In this document: one piece after another, positions 9,184-19,200 of the stretch
Position numbering within the stretch: the stretch's first letter is position 1
Layout of the letters: every line of letters starts with the position of its first letter
From: an uncultured Muribaculaceae bacterium
GTDB lineage: Bacteria > Bacteroidota > Bacteroidia > Bacteroidales > Muribaculaceae
Direction of reading: 5' to 3'
Assembly (NCBI GenBank): GCA_934555895.1
Contig: CAKTFH010000008.1
Coordinates: 1 to 64,000, forward strand
Length of the DNA stretch: 64,000 nt
Position numbers and translations under genes: made by a program
Notes under the pieces: generated by a model
Seen by the model: only the letters and a program-made list of their open reading frames with translations
What the model was told of the DNA's origin: nothing
Database searches by the model: none

Positions 9184-10158
9184 ATGACACCATTTCAAAC
9201 CATCAGGCAATCTCTGGCTTCCGACCTCAAGCGCGTCAACGACAGTATCGTGGCTTCGCTCGAGTCGCCCAATGCACTGATGAATAGTGTCATAAACCGC
9301 TATCTGGAGAAAAAGGGCAAGCAGATAAGACCCATGCTGGTGATTCTGAGCGCAAGGCTGCTCGGCGAGGTCACCGACAATGTGGTGTCGGGCGCGGTGG
9401 CGGTGGAGCTGCTCCACAATGCCTCGCTTATCCACGACGATGTGGTCGACGACACCCTGGTGCGTCGCGGCAGTCCTACCATCAACGGCCTTTGGGATAA
9501 CCATCTGGCTGTGCTGGTGGGCGATTTTTTCCTCTCTACGGCGCTTTTGCAGGGAGTGGATACGGGCGATGTGCGCATTATCGATTCGATATCGAACCTC
9601 GGACGCCTGCTCTCGATAGGCGAGCTCGACGAGATTTACACTGCCCACGCCAACCATCTCGACGAGGATGCGTATTTCAACATCATTTACCGCAAGACGG
9701 CATCGCTCTTTGTGTCGTGTGTGGAGGTGGGCGCCTACGGCACCGGTGTAGACGACCACCGGCTCGAAATCCTGCGTGAATATGCGCGTCTGCTCGGACT
9801 CTGTTTCCAGATAAAGGACGATATATTCGACTATTTCTCTGACGAGAAGATAGGCAAACCCACCGGCAACGACCTCAGGGAAGGTAAAATCACCCTGCCG
9901 TTGCTGCATGTGCTCACCGACGAATCGCTGCCGCGCCACGATGAGATGCTGGCTCTGGCACGTAAGGATTCTCTCAGCGAGGAGGAAATCTCCACCCTTA
10001 TGTCATATGCCGTGGAGAACGGCGGCATCGAATATGCCGAAGCCGTGATGGACCGCATGCTCCACGAGGCCGTGGCGCTCATGGAGCAGTTTCCCGACTG
10101 CGAGGCCCGCCAGTCATTTATTGATTTGATTCATTTTATCATAGAGCGCGACTCGTAA
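9184..10158 (+). CDS. Trans-polyprenyl diphosphate synthase
   Basis: A 324-residue cytoplasmic enzyme that condenses isopentenyl diphosphate onto an allylic diphosphate to make a long-chain all-trans polyprenyl diphosphate, most likely the menaquinone side-chain precursor. Both aspartate-rich motifs are present: DDVVD at 85-89 (first) and DDIFD at 212-216 (second), with KKGKQIRPMLV near the N-terminus and GNDLREGKITLP after the second motif. The frame is open from 9088, but the promoter at 9135 and the family length (about 324 residues in Bacteroides) favour the ATG at 9184, giving MTPFQTIRQSLASDLK. It is a housekeeping gene lying between glycosidase genes. Chain length cannot be stated with certainty; the small residues before the first motif suit a long product. 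Confidence 0.88.
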   Translation: MTPFQTIRQSLASDLKRVNDSIVASLESPNALMNSVINRYLEKKGKQIRPMLVILSARLLGEVTDNVVSGAVAVELLHNASLIHDDVVDDTLVRRGSPTINGLWDNHLAVLVGDFFLSTALLQGVDTGDVRIIDSISNLGRLLSIGELDEIYTAHANHLDEDAYFNIIYRKTASLFVSCVEVGAYGTGVDDHRLEILREYARLLGLCFQIKDDIFDYFSDEKIGKPTGNDLREGKITLPLLHVLTDESLPRHDEMLALARKDSLSEEEISTLMSYAVENGGIEYAEAVMDRMLHEAVALMEQFPDCEARQSFIDLIHFIIERDS

Positions 10159-10242
10159 GAAGAGTGCATGCCATAACGCCCCATCCGGGGCTAAGATATT
10201 CCTTCTGGCGCTATACGCTTAAATCAAATACCATCCACCATA

Positions 10243-12522
10243 ATGAGAAGACTTATTTCCGCTTTAGTGGCCGCGGCTATGCTTGTGGCTCCTGCCTTTG
10301 TTTCTGCAGTGCCGGTCGACGACAGAGACGCTTTCATCACCGAACTGCTGTCGAAGATGACTATTGAGGAGAAAATAGGGCAGATGCATTTGCCGGCTTA
10401 TCCGCAGCTTGTGACCGGAGGCGCTTACAACGCCAATATAGATTCCCTGGCCGAGCACGGCCTCCTTGGCGGCATATTCAATATACTCGATGTGGAGGGG
10501 ATACGCCATCTGCAGGAGCTTGCCGTGGAGAAGAGCCGCATGGGCATACCGCTGCTTGTGGGCCTCGATGTGGTGCATGGCTATAACACGATATTTCCCA
10601 TTCCGCTTGCGCTGGCTTCGTCGTGGGATATACCGGCGATAGAGCGCACTGCCAGAATAGCTGCCAAAGAGGCATCGGCAGGTGGCATCAACTGGACCTT
10701 CAGCCCTATGGTGGATATCAGCCGCGACCCGCGCTGGGGGCGTCAGGCCGAAGGTGCGGGCGAGGATCCGTTCTTGGGAGCGGCAATCGCACGGGCTATG
10801 GTGCGTGGTTATCAGGGCGATAATCTCTCGGCCAAAGACAATATCCTGGCCTGTGTGAAGCATTTCGCCCTCTACGGCGCCGCAGAGGGCGGCCGCGACT
10901 ACAACACCGTGGACATGAGCCGTCAGCAGATGTTCAACGTGTATTTCCCGCCCTACAAGGCGGCCGTGGAGGCCGGTGCCGGCAGCGTGATGTCGTCGTT
11001 CAACCTCGTTGATGGTCTGCACGCCACGGCCAACAAGTGGCTGCTCACCGATGTGCTGCGCCGCATGTGGGGTTTCAAGGGCTTTGTGGTCACCGACTAC
11101 GCATCGATTGCCGAGATGGGAGTGCATGGGTTCGGGTCGCTTGAACGCAACTCGGTGGCGGCTCTCGAGGCGGGCACCGATATGGATATGACCTCAGATG
11201 CTTTTATCAGATGTCTGAAAAATGCCGTGGACCGGGGCGAGGTGACGATGGAGCGCATCAACACCTCGGTGCGCCGCATACTTGAGGCGAAATACGACCT
11301 CGGGCTATTCCGCGATCCCTATAAATATAGCAGTGGTGACCGCGATGCCCGCAAGGCGAATGCCGCAGATGCCGCTTTCGCCCGCCGCATGGCGGCCGAG
11401 ACCTTTGTACTGTTGAAAAATCAGAACAGTCTGCTGCCGCTCAAACCGACCGGGAAGATAGCTCTCATAGGCCCGCTGGCCGACACCGGTGCCAACATGG
11501 TGGGAACATGGAGCGTGACGGCCCATGGCAATTATCCATCCCTTCTCGATGCTATGCGCGAAGCAGTGGGCAACTGCGGCGAGGTGATTTATGCCAAAGG
11601 TGCCAACCTTTACTCCGATGCTCATATCGAAGCCGGTGCTACTCCCGGAAAATTCGCCATGCGCGATAGTCGCAGCGAGGAGGCTATGCTCGCCGAAGCC
11701 GTGGCTGTGGCGAAGCAGGCCGATGTGATAGTCGCAGCCCTCGGTGAGGGCGCCGAAGGATCGGGTGAGGGGAGCAGCCGTGCACGGCTCACTCTGCCCG
11801 ACACTCAGCACCGTCTGCTCGAAGCTCTGCTCGCTACAGGGAAACCGGTGGTGATGCTTAATTTCTCAGGACGCGCCACTGTTCTCACATGGGAGAGCGA
11901 GCATGTACCGGCCATAATGAACGTGTGGTTCGGCGGTTCCGAAGCCGCCGGCGCCATAGCCGATGTGGTGTTCGGCAAGGTGTCGCCTTCGGGCAAACTT
12001 ACGGTGTCGATGCCCTACTGCGAGGGCCAGATTCCGGTATACTACAACCATCTTGTCACCGGGCGGCCCAAGCGCCCCGACGATGGTCGATATGCCGCCT
12101 ACACAAGCAACTATTTCGAGATTCCCAACCATCCGCTCTATCCTTTTGGCTACGGATTGAGTTATACAACTTTCGAGTACAGTGACCTGTTGCTATCATC
12201 GGACCGCATGGACGCCGACGGCTCTATAACGGCATCGGTGAAGGTGACCAACACCGGAAACCGTCGTGCCGACGAGGTGGTGCAACTATACCTCCACGAT
12301 GTGGAGCGCTCGTTGGCACCCCCTGTGCAGGAACTCAAAGGCTTCGAGCGTATCAGTCTCGATGTTGGCGAAAGCCGCACGGTGACATTCACCATCGACC
12401 CCTCGATGCTGAAATTCTACAATTACAATTTGGATTATGTGGCTGAGCCGGGCGAGTTCGAGGTAATGACAGGAGGGTGCAGCGACCGCTGCCTCAAAGC
12501 TTCATTCAACTATATGGAGTGA
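10243..12522 (+). CDS. GH3 beta-glycosidase (BglX type)
   Basis: A 759-residue exported, probably periplasmic enzyme with a signal peptide (1-22). The GH3 barrel is recognisable by KIGQMHLP, GLDVVHGY, FSPMVDISRDPRWGRQAEGAGEDP, CVKHFALYGAAEGGRDYN and the nucleophile motif VVTDYASI with Asp285. The second alpha/beta domain contains ALGEGAEGSGEGSSRARLTLP, and a fibronectin-III-like domain closes the protein (about 660-750). Family members cleave terminal beta-glucose or beta-xylose from oligosaccharides; sequence alone does not decide which. In this neighbourhood a beta-xylosidase role on xylan fragments would fit. It begins 84 bp after the polyprenyl synthase without a clear promoter of its own, so it may be co-transcribed. 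Confidence 0.88.
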   Translation: MRRLISALVAAAMLVAPAFVSAVPVDDRDAFITELLSKMTIEEKIGQMHLPAYPQLVTGGAYNANIDSLAEHGLLGGIFNILDVEGIRHLQELAVEKSRMGIPLLVGLDVVHGYNTIFPIPLALASSWDIPAIERTARIAAKEASAGGINWTFSPMVDISRDPRWGRQAEGAGEDPFLGAAIARAMVRGYQGDNLSAKDNILACVKHFALYGAAEGGRDYNTVDMSRQQMFNVYFPPYKAAVEAGAGSVMSSFNLVDGLHATANKWLLTDVLRRMWGFKGFVVTDYASIAEMGVHGFGSLERNSVAALEAGTDMDMTSDAFIRCLKNAVDRGEVTMERINTSVRRILEAKYDLGLFRDPYKYSSGDRDARKANAADAAFARRMAAETFVLLKNQNSLLPLKPTGKIALIGPLADTGANMVGTWSVTAHGNYPSLLDAMREAVGNCGEVIYAKGANLYSDAHIEAGATPGKFAMRDSRSEEAMLAEAVAVAKQADVIVAALGEGAEGSGEGSSRARLTLPDTQHRLLEALLATGKPVVMLNFSGRATVLTWESEHVPAIMNVWFGGSEAAGAIADVVFGKVSPSGKLTVSMPYCEGQIPVYYNHLVTGRPKRPDDGRYAAYTSNYFEIPNHPLYPFGYGLSYTTFEYSDLLLSSDRMDADGSITASVKVTNTGNRRADEVVQLYLHDVERSLAPPVQELKGFERISLDVGESRTVTFTIDPSMLKFYNYNLDYVAEPGEFEVMTGGCSDRCLKASFNYME

Positions 12523-12857
12523 AGTGTGCCATTTCGAGGAACAGCGGTGTTGAAAAAACTTAAATATATTTTGTACTTACGATAAATTCAGCTACTTTTG
12601 TGTTGAAATTTAGAGGGAACACCGGGCTATGCTGGCATAGCCACAGGTTCTGTTCAAGTGTTTTTTATCAAATATGGGAATGCGAACCGTAAGCGTTCGG
12701 AATAATTTGGTTAATAATGAAACACTTTGTCAATTAAACAATTAACACTACACGAGATAAACTAACACTATTCATTTACTTTTTAAGCCCGCAGAAGGGC
12801 GCTTGCCGCGAGGCAATCGCCGCTTGAACGGGAGCAATTTTTCATTTAAAATCTGAC
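12523..12857 (+). promoter_or_regulatory. Long structured leader of the pseudouridine synthase gene
   Basis: This 335-bp stretch has no gene. From the promoter at 12570-12601 a leader of about 250 nt would be made. It contains a hairpin GGCTATG-CTGG-CATAGCC (12629-12646) with an outer GAAC/GTTC pairing and a T6 run downstream. It also contains a nested element at 12788-12832: CCCG/CGGG outside, GCG/CGC next, and TTGCC/GGCAA capped by a GCGA tetraloop. That element ends 25 nt before the ATG. The spacing and quality of the pairings suggest a cis-acting RNA; I recognise no known class. Confidence 0.5.
12570..12601 (+). promoter_or_regulatory. Promoter of the pseudouridine synthase-asnS unit
   Basis: TTTG (12570-12573), 19 bp, TACTTTTGT (12593-12601). 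Both elements match the Bacteroidetes consensus, and the start falls near 12608. Confidence 0.8.
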
Positions 12858-14525
12858 ATGGAAGCCAACGAAGCCAAGAAACCGAAACGCCCGCGCATAG
12901 GACAGGGCATGGGACTGGGGATGAGTGGAGAGAATCCGCATATCTCCGACAATCACTACGAGAACCGGAACTTCAATGCAGCCGAAGGCGGCGAGACATC
13001 TGCAGATCGTCCGCAGGGTTACCAGCCCCGCCAGTATTCCGGTGGCTATCAGCCTCGCCCATACAACCGCAATGGTCAGCAGGGCGGCTATCAGCCTCGC
13101 CAGCAGGGCGGCTACAACCGCAACGGCCAGCAGGGAGGGTATAACAACCGTTACAACAACAATCAGGGCGGCTATCAGCCCAGACCTTACAACCGCAACA
13201 ACCAGCAGGGCGGTTATCAGCCCAGACCGTACGCGCCCCAGCAGCGTCCCGATGTGCCTGAGTCGACAGGCGACACCACTTCGGCAACCACATCGGCAGC
13301 CTCGACCGAAACAACCGAGGGAGCCATAGCGCAGACCCAGCAGCAGACCGGCTACCAGCCCCGTCAGCAGCAAGGCGGCTATCAGCCCCGCCCCTACAAC
13401 AACAACCGTCAGGGCGGCTACAACAACTACGGCCAGCAGCGCCCCTACAACAACAATCGTCAGGGCGGTTACAACAACCGCAACGGCCAGCAGGGCGGCT
13501 ATAACAATCGCTACAACAATAACAATAATAATCAGGGCGGTCAGCAAGGCGGTTATCAGCAGCGCCCCTACAACCGCAACGGCCAGCAGGGCGGTTACGG
13601 CAACAACCGCTACAACAACAATAATCGTCAGGGAGGCTTCAACAACCAGGGCGGTTACAACCGCAACGGTCAGCAGGGCGGATACGGCAACAATCGTAAC
13701 GGTCAGCAGGGCCGTTTTCAGAAAAACAACGGGCCGATGCGCCAAGGCAAAAGCTTCACCCCGCGTCCCAAGCGCGTGGAATACGAGATGCCGCTGCCCG
13801 ATCCCGATGAAAAGATACGCCTCAATAAATTCATGGCCAACGCCGGCCTCTGCTCACGCCGCGAGGCAGATGAGTTCATCCAGCAGGGTCTGGTGAAGGT
13901 CAACGGCGAGGTGGTGACCGAACTCGGCACCAAGATCAGCCACAGCGACACTGTGGAATACAACGATAAGGTGGTCGCCCTCGAGAGCAAGTGCTACATC
14001 CTGCTCAACAAGCCCAAAGACTGTGTGACAACCTCCGACGACCCCAACGGCCGCACCACAGTGCTTGACATCGTGAAGGGTGCCTGCGACGAGCGTATCT
14101 ATCCCGTAGGGCGTCTTGACCGCAACACTACCGGTGTGCTGCTGCTCACCAACGACGGCGACCTCGCCTCGAAGCTCACACACCCCAAATACGTGAAGAA
14201 AAAAATCTATCACGTGTGGACCGACAAGGATATTACCGAAGAGGACATGCAGCGCATCGCCGACGGCATCGAGCTTGAGGACGGACCCATCCACGCCGAC
14301 GCCATAAGCTACGCTACCGAGACCGACCGCAACCAGGCCGGCATCGAGATTCATTCGGGCCGCAACCGCATCGTGCGCCGCATCTTCGAGTCGCTCGGCT
14401 ATCATGTGACCAAGCTCGACCGCGTCTACTTCGCAGGCCTTACCAAGAAGAACTTGCCCCGCGGCCGCTGGCGCTACCTCACTCAGGAGGAAGTGAACTA
14501 TCTTAAAATGGGCTCATTCGAATAA
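12858..14525 (+). CDS. RsuA/RluB-family pseudouridine synthase with long low-complexity N-terminus
   Basis: A 555-residue RNA-modifying enzyme. Residues about 50-300 are low complexity, built from degenerate repeats of the kind QGGYQPRPYNRNGQ and NNRYNNNNQGGY. An S4 RNA-binding domain starts near 318 (LNKFMANAGLCSRREADEFI). The synthase domain follows with YPVGRLDRNTTGVLLLTNDGDL, in which the aspartate of GRLD is the catalytic residue. The family isomerises a uridine in 23S or 16S rRNA; the best guess is 23S, as RluB/RluF, but the target is not proven. The asnS start is 3 bp after its stop, so the two are co-transcribed from the promoter at 12570. The N-terminal repeat is rich in arginine, glycine, tyrosine and glutamine, like RNA-binding or phase-separating tails. 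The catalytic core alone would be about 250 residues. Confidence 0.85.
   Translation: MEANEAKKPKRPRIGQGMGLGMSGENPHISDNHYENRNFNAAEGGETSADRPQGYQPRQYSGGYQPRPYNRNGQQGGYQPRQQGGYNRNGQQGGYNNRYNNNQGGYQPRPYNRNNQQGGYQPRPYAPQQRPDVPESTGDTTSATTSAASTETTEGAIAQTQQQTGYQPRQQQGGYQPRPYNNNRQGGYNNYGQQRPYNNNRQGGYNNRNGQQGGYNNRYNNNNNNQGGQQGGYQQRPYNRNGQQGGYGNNRYNNNNRQGGFNNQGGYNRNGQQGGYGNNRNGQQGRFQKNNGPMRQGKSFTPRPKRVEYEMPLPDPDEKIRLNKFMANAGLCSRREADEFIQQGLVKVNGEVVTELGTKISHSDTVEYNDKVVALESKCYILLNKPKDCVTTSDDPNGRTTVLDIVKGACDERIYPVGRLDRNTTGVLLLTNDGDLASKLTHPKYVKKKIYHVWTDKDITEEDMQRIADGIELEDGPIHADAISYATETDRNQAGIEIHSGRNRIVRRIFESLGYHVTKLDRVYFAGLTKKNLPRGRWRYLTQEEVNYLKMGSFE
13012..13728 (+). repeat. Degenerate coding repeat (Q/G/Y/N/R-rich)
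   Basis: In-frame imperfect tandem repeats encoding variations of GGYQPRPYNRNGQQ and GGYNNRYNNNNQ. Units are 30-45 bp and differ mainly at third positions and by unit insertions, so copy number probably varies between strains. Confidence 0.85.
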
Positions 14526-14528
14526 ACT

Positions 14529-15923
14529 ATGAAACGTACCAGAATATCAGACCTTTTCAGCCTCACGCCCGAATATCTCGGCAAGGAGGTGTGTGTGAAA
14601 GGTTGGGTGCGCACGCACCGTGGAAACAAATATGTGCAGTTTGTGGCGCTCAACGACGGTTCCACAATCCGCAACCTTCAGATAGTGTTCGACATGAACA
14701 CATTCACCGACGAGATGCTCAAGCCGCTCAACACCGGAGCCGCATGCTGTGTAGAGGGAATTCTTGTGGAGAGCCAGGGCAAAGGTCAGGCCATCGAGAT
14801 TCAGGCTTCGAAACTCGAGCTTTACGGAGGCGCCGATCCCGAGACCTATCCTCTGCAGAAAAAGGGCCACACCCTTGAGTTCCTACGCGAGATAGCACAT
14901 CTGCGTCCGCGCACAAACACCTTCTCGGCTGTGCTACGCGTGCGTTCCACACTGGCCTATGCCATCCACCGTTATTTCCAGGAACGCGGATTTTACTATC
15001 TGAACACTCCTCTCATCACCGCAAGCGACTGCGAGGGTGCCGGAGCCATGTTCCAGGTAACAACTCTGCCACTCAACGACCTGCCCCGCACCGAAGAGGG
15101 CGATGTGGACTACAGCTGCGATTTCTTCGGCAAGCCCACCGCGCTCACTGTGAGCGGACAGCTCGAGGGCGAGCTCGGAGCCACCGCCCTTGGCGCCATC
15201 TATACCTTCGGCCCCACATTCCGTGCCGAGAACTCCAATACTCCGCGCCATCTGGCCGAGTTCTGGATGATTGAGCCCGAGGTGGCCTTCATCGACATCG
15301 ATGAGAATATGGACCTTGCCGAGGACTTCCTCAAATACTGCATCCGCTATGCCCTCGACCACTGCCGCGACGATATCGATTTCCTCGCGGAGCACTACGA
15401 CAAGGAACTCGTAAGCCGTCTTGAATCGGTTATCGCCGGAGATTTCGTGCGCCTGAGTTACACCGAAGCCATCGACATCCTGCTCAAGAGCGGACACAAG
15501 TTCCAGTTCCCCGTATCGTGGGGCGTAGACCTCCAGAGCGAGCACGAGCGCTATCTCGTGGAGAAGCATTTCAAGCGTCCTGTGATTCTCACTGGCTATC
15601 CCAAGGAAATCAAGGCTTTCTATATGAAGATGAACGACGACGGCAAGACCGTGCGCGCCATGGATGTGCTTTTCCCCACCATCGGCGAGATTATCGGAGG
15701 CTCGGAGCGTGAGGAAAACTACGACAAGCTCATGGCCCGCATCGAGGAGCTCCATATCCCCATGAAGGATATGTGGTGGTATCTCGACACCCGCCGTTTT
15801 GGCACCGTGCCTCACAGCGGTTTCGGCCTCGGATTCGAGCGTCTGGTGCTCTTCGTCACAGGCATGACCAATATCCGCGATGTGATACCGTTCCCCCGCA
15901 CGCCGAAATCGGCTGAATTCTAA
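14529..15923 (+). CDS. asnS: Asparaginyl-tRNA synthetase
   Basis: A 464-residue class IIb synthetase that charges tRNA-Asn with asparagine in the cytoplasm. The N-terminal OB-fold anticodon-binding domain (about 15-110) reads [25 protein letters not shown]. Motif 2 is [25 protein letters not shown] (about 229-253) and motif 3 is [15 protein letters not shown] with the downstream DVIPFPRTP. The absence of the DRD/GAD features of AspRS and the [11 protein letters not shown] form of motif 2 favour AsnRS. Length is standard. It is translated immediately after the pseudouridine synthase and ends at a strong terminator at 15973. Confidence 0.95.
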   Translation: MKRTRISDLFSLTPEYLGKEVCVKGWVRTHRGNKYVQFVALNDGSTIRNLQIVFDMNTFTDEMLKPLNTGAACCVEGILVESQGKGQAIEIQASKLELYGGADPETYPLQKKGHTLEFLREIAHLRPRTNTFSAVLRVRSTLAYAIHRYFQERGFYYLNTPLITASDCEGAGAMFQVTTLPLNDLPRTEEGDVDYSCDFFGKPTALTVSGQLEGELGATALGAIYTFGPTFRAENSNTPRHLAEFWMIEPEVAFIDIDENMDLAEDFLKYCIRYALDHCRDDIDFLAEHYDKELVSRLESVIAGDFVRLSYTEAIDILLKSGHKFQFPVSWGVDLQSEHERYLVEKHFKRPVILTGYPKEIKAFYMKMNDDGKTVRAMDVLFPTIGEIIGGSEREENYDKLMARIEELHIPMKDMWWYLDTRRFGTVPHSGFGLGFERLVLFVTGMTNIRDVIPFPRTPKSAEF

Positions 15924-15972
15924 CCGATTGCGCCGCATGCGGGGAACCGCGTAAAAAAATTGTAGAAAAAAT

Positions 15973-16010
15973 CAAGCCCTGCCGAACATTTCTTCGACAG
16001 GGCTTGTTGT
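15973..16010 (+). terminator. Terminator of asnS
   Basis: CAAGCCCTGCCGAA pairs with TTCGACAGGGCTTG, 14 positions with one mismatch, loop of 6 nt, followed by a short T-rich run. Confidence 0.8.
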
Positions 16011-16030
16011 AATAGTACGTAGCAAAATTA

Positions 16031-16113
16031 CTTTTTCCATTGCAAGAAATGTGATAATGATTGGTTTATTATTTAGCGAGAGATGACCGCGACGGCCGTT
16101 TCTCGTTTTTTTT
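16031..16113 (+). repeat. 80-bp repeat, copy 1, ending in a terminator hairpin
   Basis: Begins CTTTTTCCATTGCAAGAAAT. The first 44 bases are identical to copy 2 at 23131. The remainder differs at about five positions, and the stem (16075-16083 with 16099-16107) keeps its pairing through G-U pairs. A run of eight T follows. Copy 2 starts exactly 7100 bp downstream on the same strand, and the two GH115-type genes lie between the copies. Confidence 0.85.
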
Positions 16114-16143
16114 GTGCCCATACGCCTGCTGTTTACATATATG

Positions 16144-16175
16144 ATTGTAATCTCGGGAAAAATCATTACTTTTGC
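16144..16175 (+). promoter_or_regulatory. Promoter of the GH115 gene
   Basis: ATTG (16144-16147), 19 bp, TACTTTTGC (16167-16175), about 70 bp before the ATG. The spacing and both elements have the same form as the GH51 promoter at 5913. Confidence 0.65.
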
Positions 16176-16243
16176 ACACGGATATCTTAAATCTACCGCA
16201 GATTAAATCGATTACTGATTAACCTTTCAAGTATCTTTTTGCA

Positions 16244-19200
16244 ATGATAAAAAACTTTATGAGAGCACTATGGCGCCCCTGCATGGCTCTGGCGCTTTGT
16301 GTGACCCTTTCTGCCGCAACAACCGTGGCAGACGCCGTGGCAATGACTGTCGACGGCAACGATCGCGGAGGCTCGTTCGCACTTGTAGCCCCCGGTAAGA
16401 CAGCGACTCTGGTTTATGACGCATCCTCCGACGGCGAGGTGGTGGGCGCGGCCGCCGAGATGTTCAGCGGCGATGTGAAGCTCATCACCGGCACCCCTCT
16501 CGCAATTGTCACATCGTGGGATGGCGTGACATTTCCGATAGTGGCCGGTACAGTGGGCAAGTCGGAGTTTATCGACGGCCTTGCCTCTGCCGGTAAAATC
16601 GATGTGTCGGAGGTCTCCGGCAAATGGGAGGCTTTCGGCATTGAGATAGTCGACAATCCTAAAGAGGGCATAGAGAAGGCCCTTGTGGTTTATGGTGGCA
16701 CTCCACGTGGCACTGCCTATGGTCTGCTTGAGCTTTCGCGCCTTGCGGGCGTCTCGCCCTGGGTGTGGTGGGCCGATGTGCTCCCCGAGGAGCGCGACGC
16801 CCTCTATGTGAGCGGTGACCGTCTGATTAGCGGCGAGCCTTCGGTGCGCTTCCGCGGTATCTTCATCAACGACGAGGATTTCTGCTTCCTACCCTGGGCG
16901 TCGAAAGGTCTTGATGCCAAATATAACAATATAGGCCCCAACACCTATGCCAAAGTGATGGAACTGCTGCTGCGTCTCCGCGCCAATGTGTTGTGGCCCG
17001 CCATGCATCTGTCGTCTCAGGCTTTCTGGGACAATAAGGACAATCTGCCTGTCGCCAAGAAATACGATATAGCCCTCGGCTCGAGCCACTGCGAGCAGAT
17101 GCTTCGCGACAATGAGTGGGAGTGGCGCCGTTACGACGGTGGCACCGGTACCAACGAAAACTGGAACTATGTGACCAACAAGGCCAAAATCCAACGCTAC
17201 TGGGAAGAGCGCGTGATCGAGAGCAAAGGCTTTTCAGCCATGTACACCCTCGGTATGCGCGGCGTGCACGACTGGGGTATCAGCGGCTATCCCTCAACCG
17301 AGGACAAGGTGAGGGGCCTCACTGAAATCATCGACTTCCAGCGCTCGCTCATAGAGAAGCATATAGGCGATCCTACCACGGTGCCTCAGATATTCATCCC
17401 CTACAAAGAGGTGCTCGATGCTTACAACGCCGGTCTGAAAGTTCCCGAGGATGTGATTCTCACATGGGTCGACGATAACCACGGCTACATACGCCAGCTT
17501 CCCACCACATCGGAGCAGAAGCGCAGCGGCGGCCACGGCATCTACTATCATCTGAGCTACTGGGGCACTCCGGCCGACTATCTGTGGATATCGTCCAACT
17601 CGCCGTCGCTCTGCAGCTTCGAGCTTGTGAAAGCTTATCAGAACGGTGTGAAGGACCTTTGGGTAATTAACGTGGGTGACATAAAGCCCGCCGAAGAGGA
17701 ATTGGAATTTTGCATGGACCTCGCCTGGGATATAGAAAGCTGGCAGCCTGAGAGCGCCTACGGCTACAGCAGTCACTGGGCAGGGAAGACATTCGGCGAT
17801 GATGTGGCCGAGGAGATCGGTGACATCAAACTCGAATATTACGCACTGGCCGCTGCCGCCAAACCCGAGCACCTTGGCATTGTGGAATTCACTAACAGGG
17901 AGATGGATGAGCGTCTGGAGCGTTACCGCGCTCTTGTTGATAGAGTAGAGGCTGTGAAAGGTCGTGTGCCCGGAAGGCTCCATGATGCGTTCTTTGAGAT
18001 GATTGAGTATCCGGTGAAGGGTGCTTGCTACATGAACGAGAAAATCTTCCTCGCCAAGAAGAGCGTGGAGGAGGCTTCGCTCGGTCATCGCGAAGAGGCA
18101 CTGGCTTACGCTGCCGACGCACGTAAGGCCTACCGCATGATTACTCAGATTACCGATAAATACAACAATGAGATAGCCTCAGGCAAATGGAAAGGCATGA
18201 TGAACTACAAGCCCCGCGAACAGGGTGTGTTCTTCATGCCAGAAACCGCTACACTGTCGAGCATCTCGCCCTTTGCGCTCCCGATGGATGCCGAAGACGA
18301 GCTGGTGCATGTGGCCGCAACCGACTACAAGGCGTCGAGCGGTTCCATCAAGGAGCTTAAAGGACTTGGTATAAGCGGCTCGAGTGTGGCCGTATGGCCA
18401 ATGGACCTCAAGAGCTATGGCAACCGTGAAGCTCAGAGCGCTCCCTACGTGGAGTATGCGGTGCCCGTCATCAAAGGAGAGAACACCATCGAGGTGCGTG
18501 CCCTTCCGTCATTCCCGCTCCACAATGGCGGTAACTTTAGAGTCGGCGTGACAGTCAATGGCGGCAAGATGGAATATATTTCGCTTAAGACTGTGGCAAC
18601 AGAGGGCAAGTGGAACACCACTGTGGCCCGCGGCTACAACGATGCCACTGTGAAATATACCGCCGAGGCCGATGGCGAGGCCGATGTGAGAGTCTACTTG
18701 CTCAATCCAGCCATAGCCATCAGTGAAATCTGCAACCGTCATGTGGCCGCCGAAGATCCCGGTAATGCTACTGATGCACTGCTTGTGAATCCGGATTTCG
18801 AGCTTGGCGTGGACGGAAAACCGAACGAGAGCGGCATATCGCGCGGTGTGCCTTACGGATGGAAATTCTCCACTACGGTAAGCGGTAACTCATACGGCAT
18901 AAATCAGGATGCCAAGAACTATCACGGTAAAAACGTTTGCTGGGTGAACGCAAGTCCGCTCCCCTCGGCATTCGAGATGTCGCAGACTGTAGCCGCCGAC
19001 AAGCTCACTCCCGGATATTATCTGGTGCGCTGTATGCTTTGGGTGGAGAACAGCAAGAAAGGCACATGCCGCCTGTTCGCCAACAACAATGTGCAGTATT
19101 ACGGTTTCGCCGACGACTATGCCAAGATACTCACTCCCGGCGAAGAGAATACATATGCGGGCTACACCGGCGGCGATGTGGGCAACATCCAGCTCAAGGA

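Larger units (their letters stand above)
15924..16243 (+). other. Intergenic region between asnS and GH115
   Basis: 320 bp without a gene. It holds the asnS terminator (15973-16010), the first copy of the 80-bp repeat ending in a second terminator hairpin (16031-16113) and the GH115 promoter (16144-16175). A 64-codon frame on the minus strand across the repeat lacks any family resemblance and is not called. Confidence 0.8.

Noticed and set aside
13012..13728. CRISPR-like array
   Set aside because: Repeats are degenerate, in frame and without unique spacers; they encode a low-complexity protein segment. No CRISPR array or cas gene was seen anywhere in the window.
12846..13745. 299-residue hydrophobic minus-strand frame that looks like a membrane protein
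   Set aside because: It is the antisense of the QGGYN repeat; Val/Ala/Leu runs arise from reading the repeat backwards.
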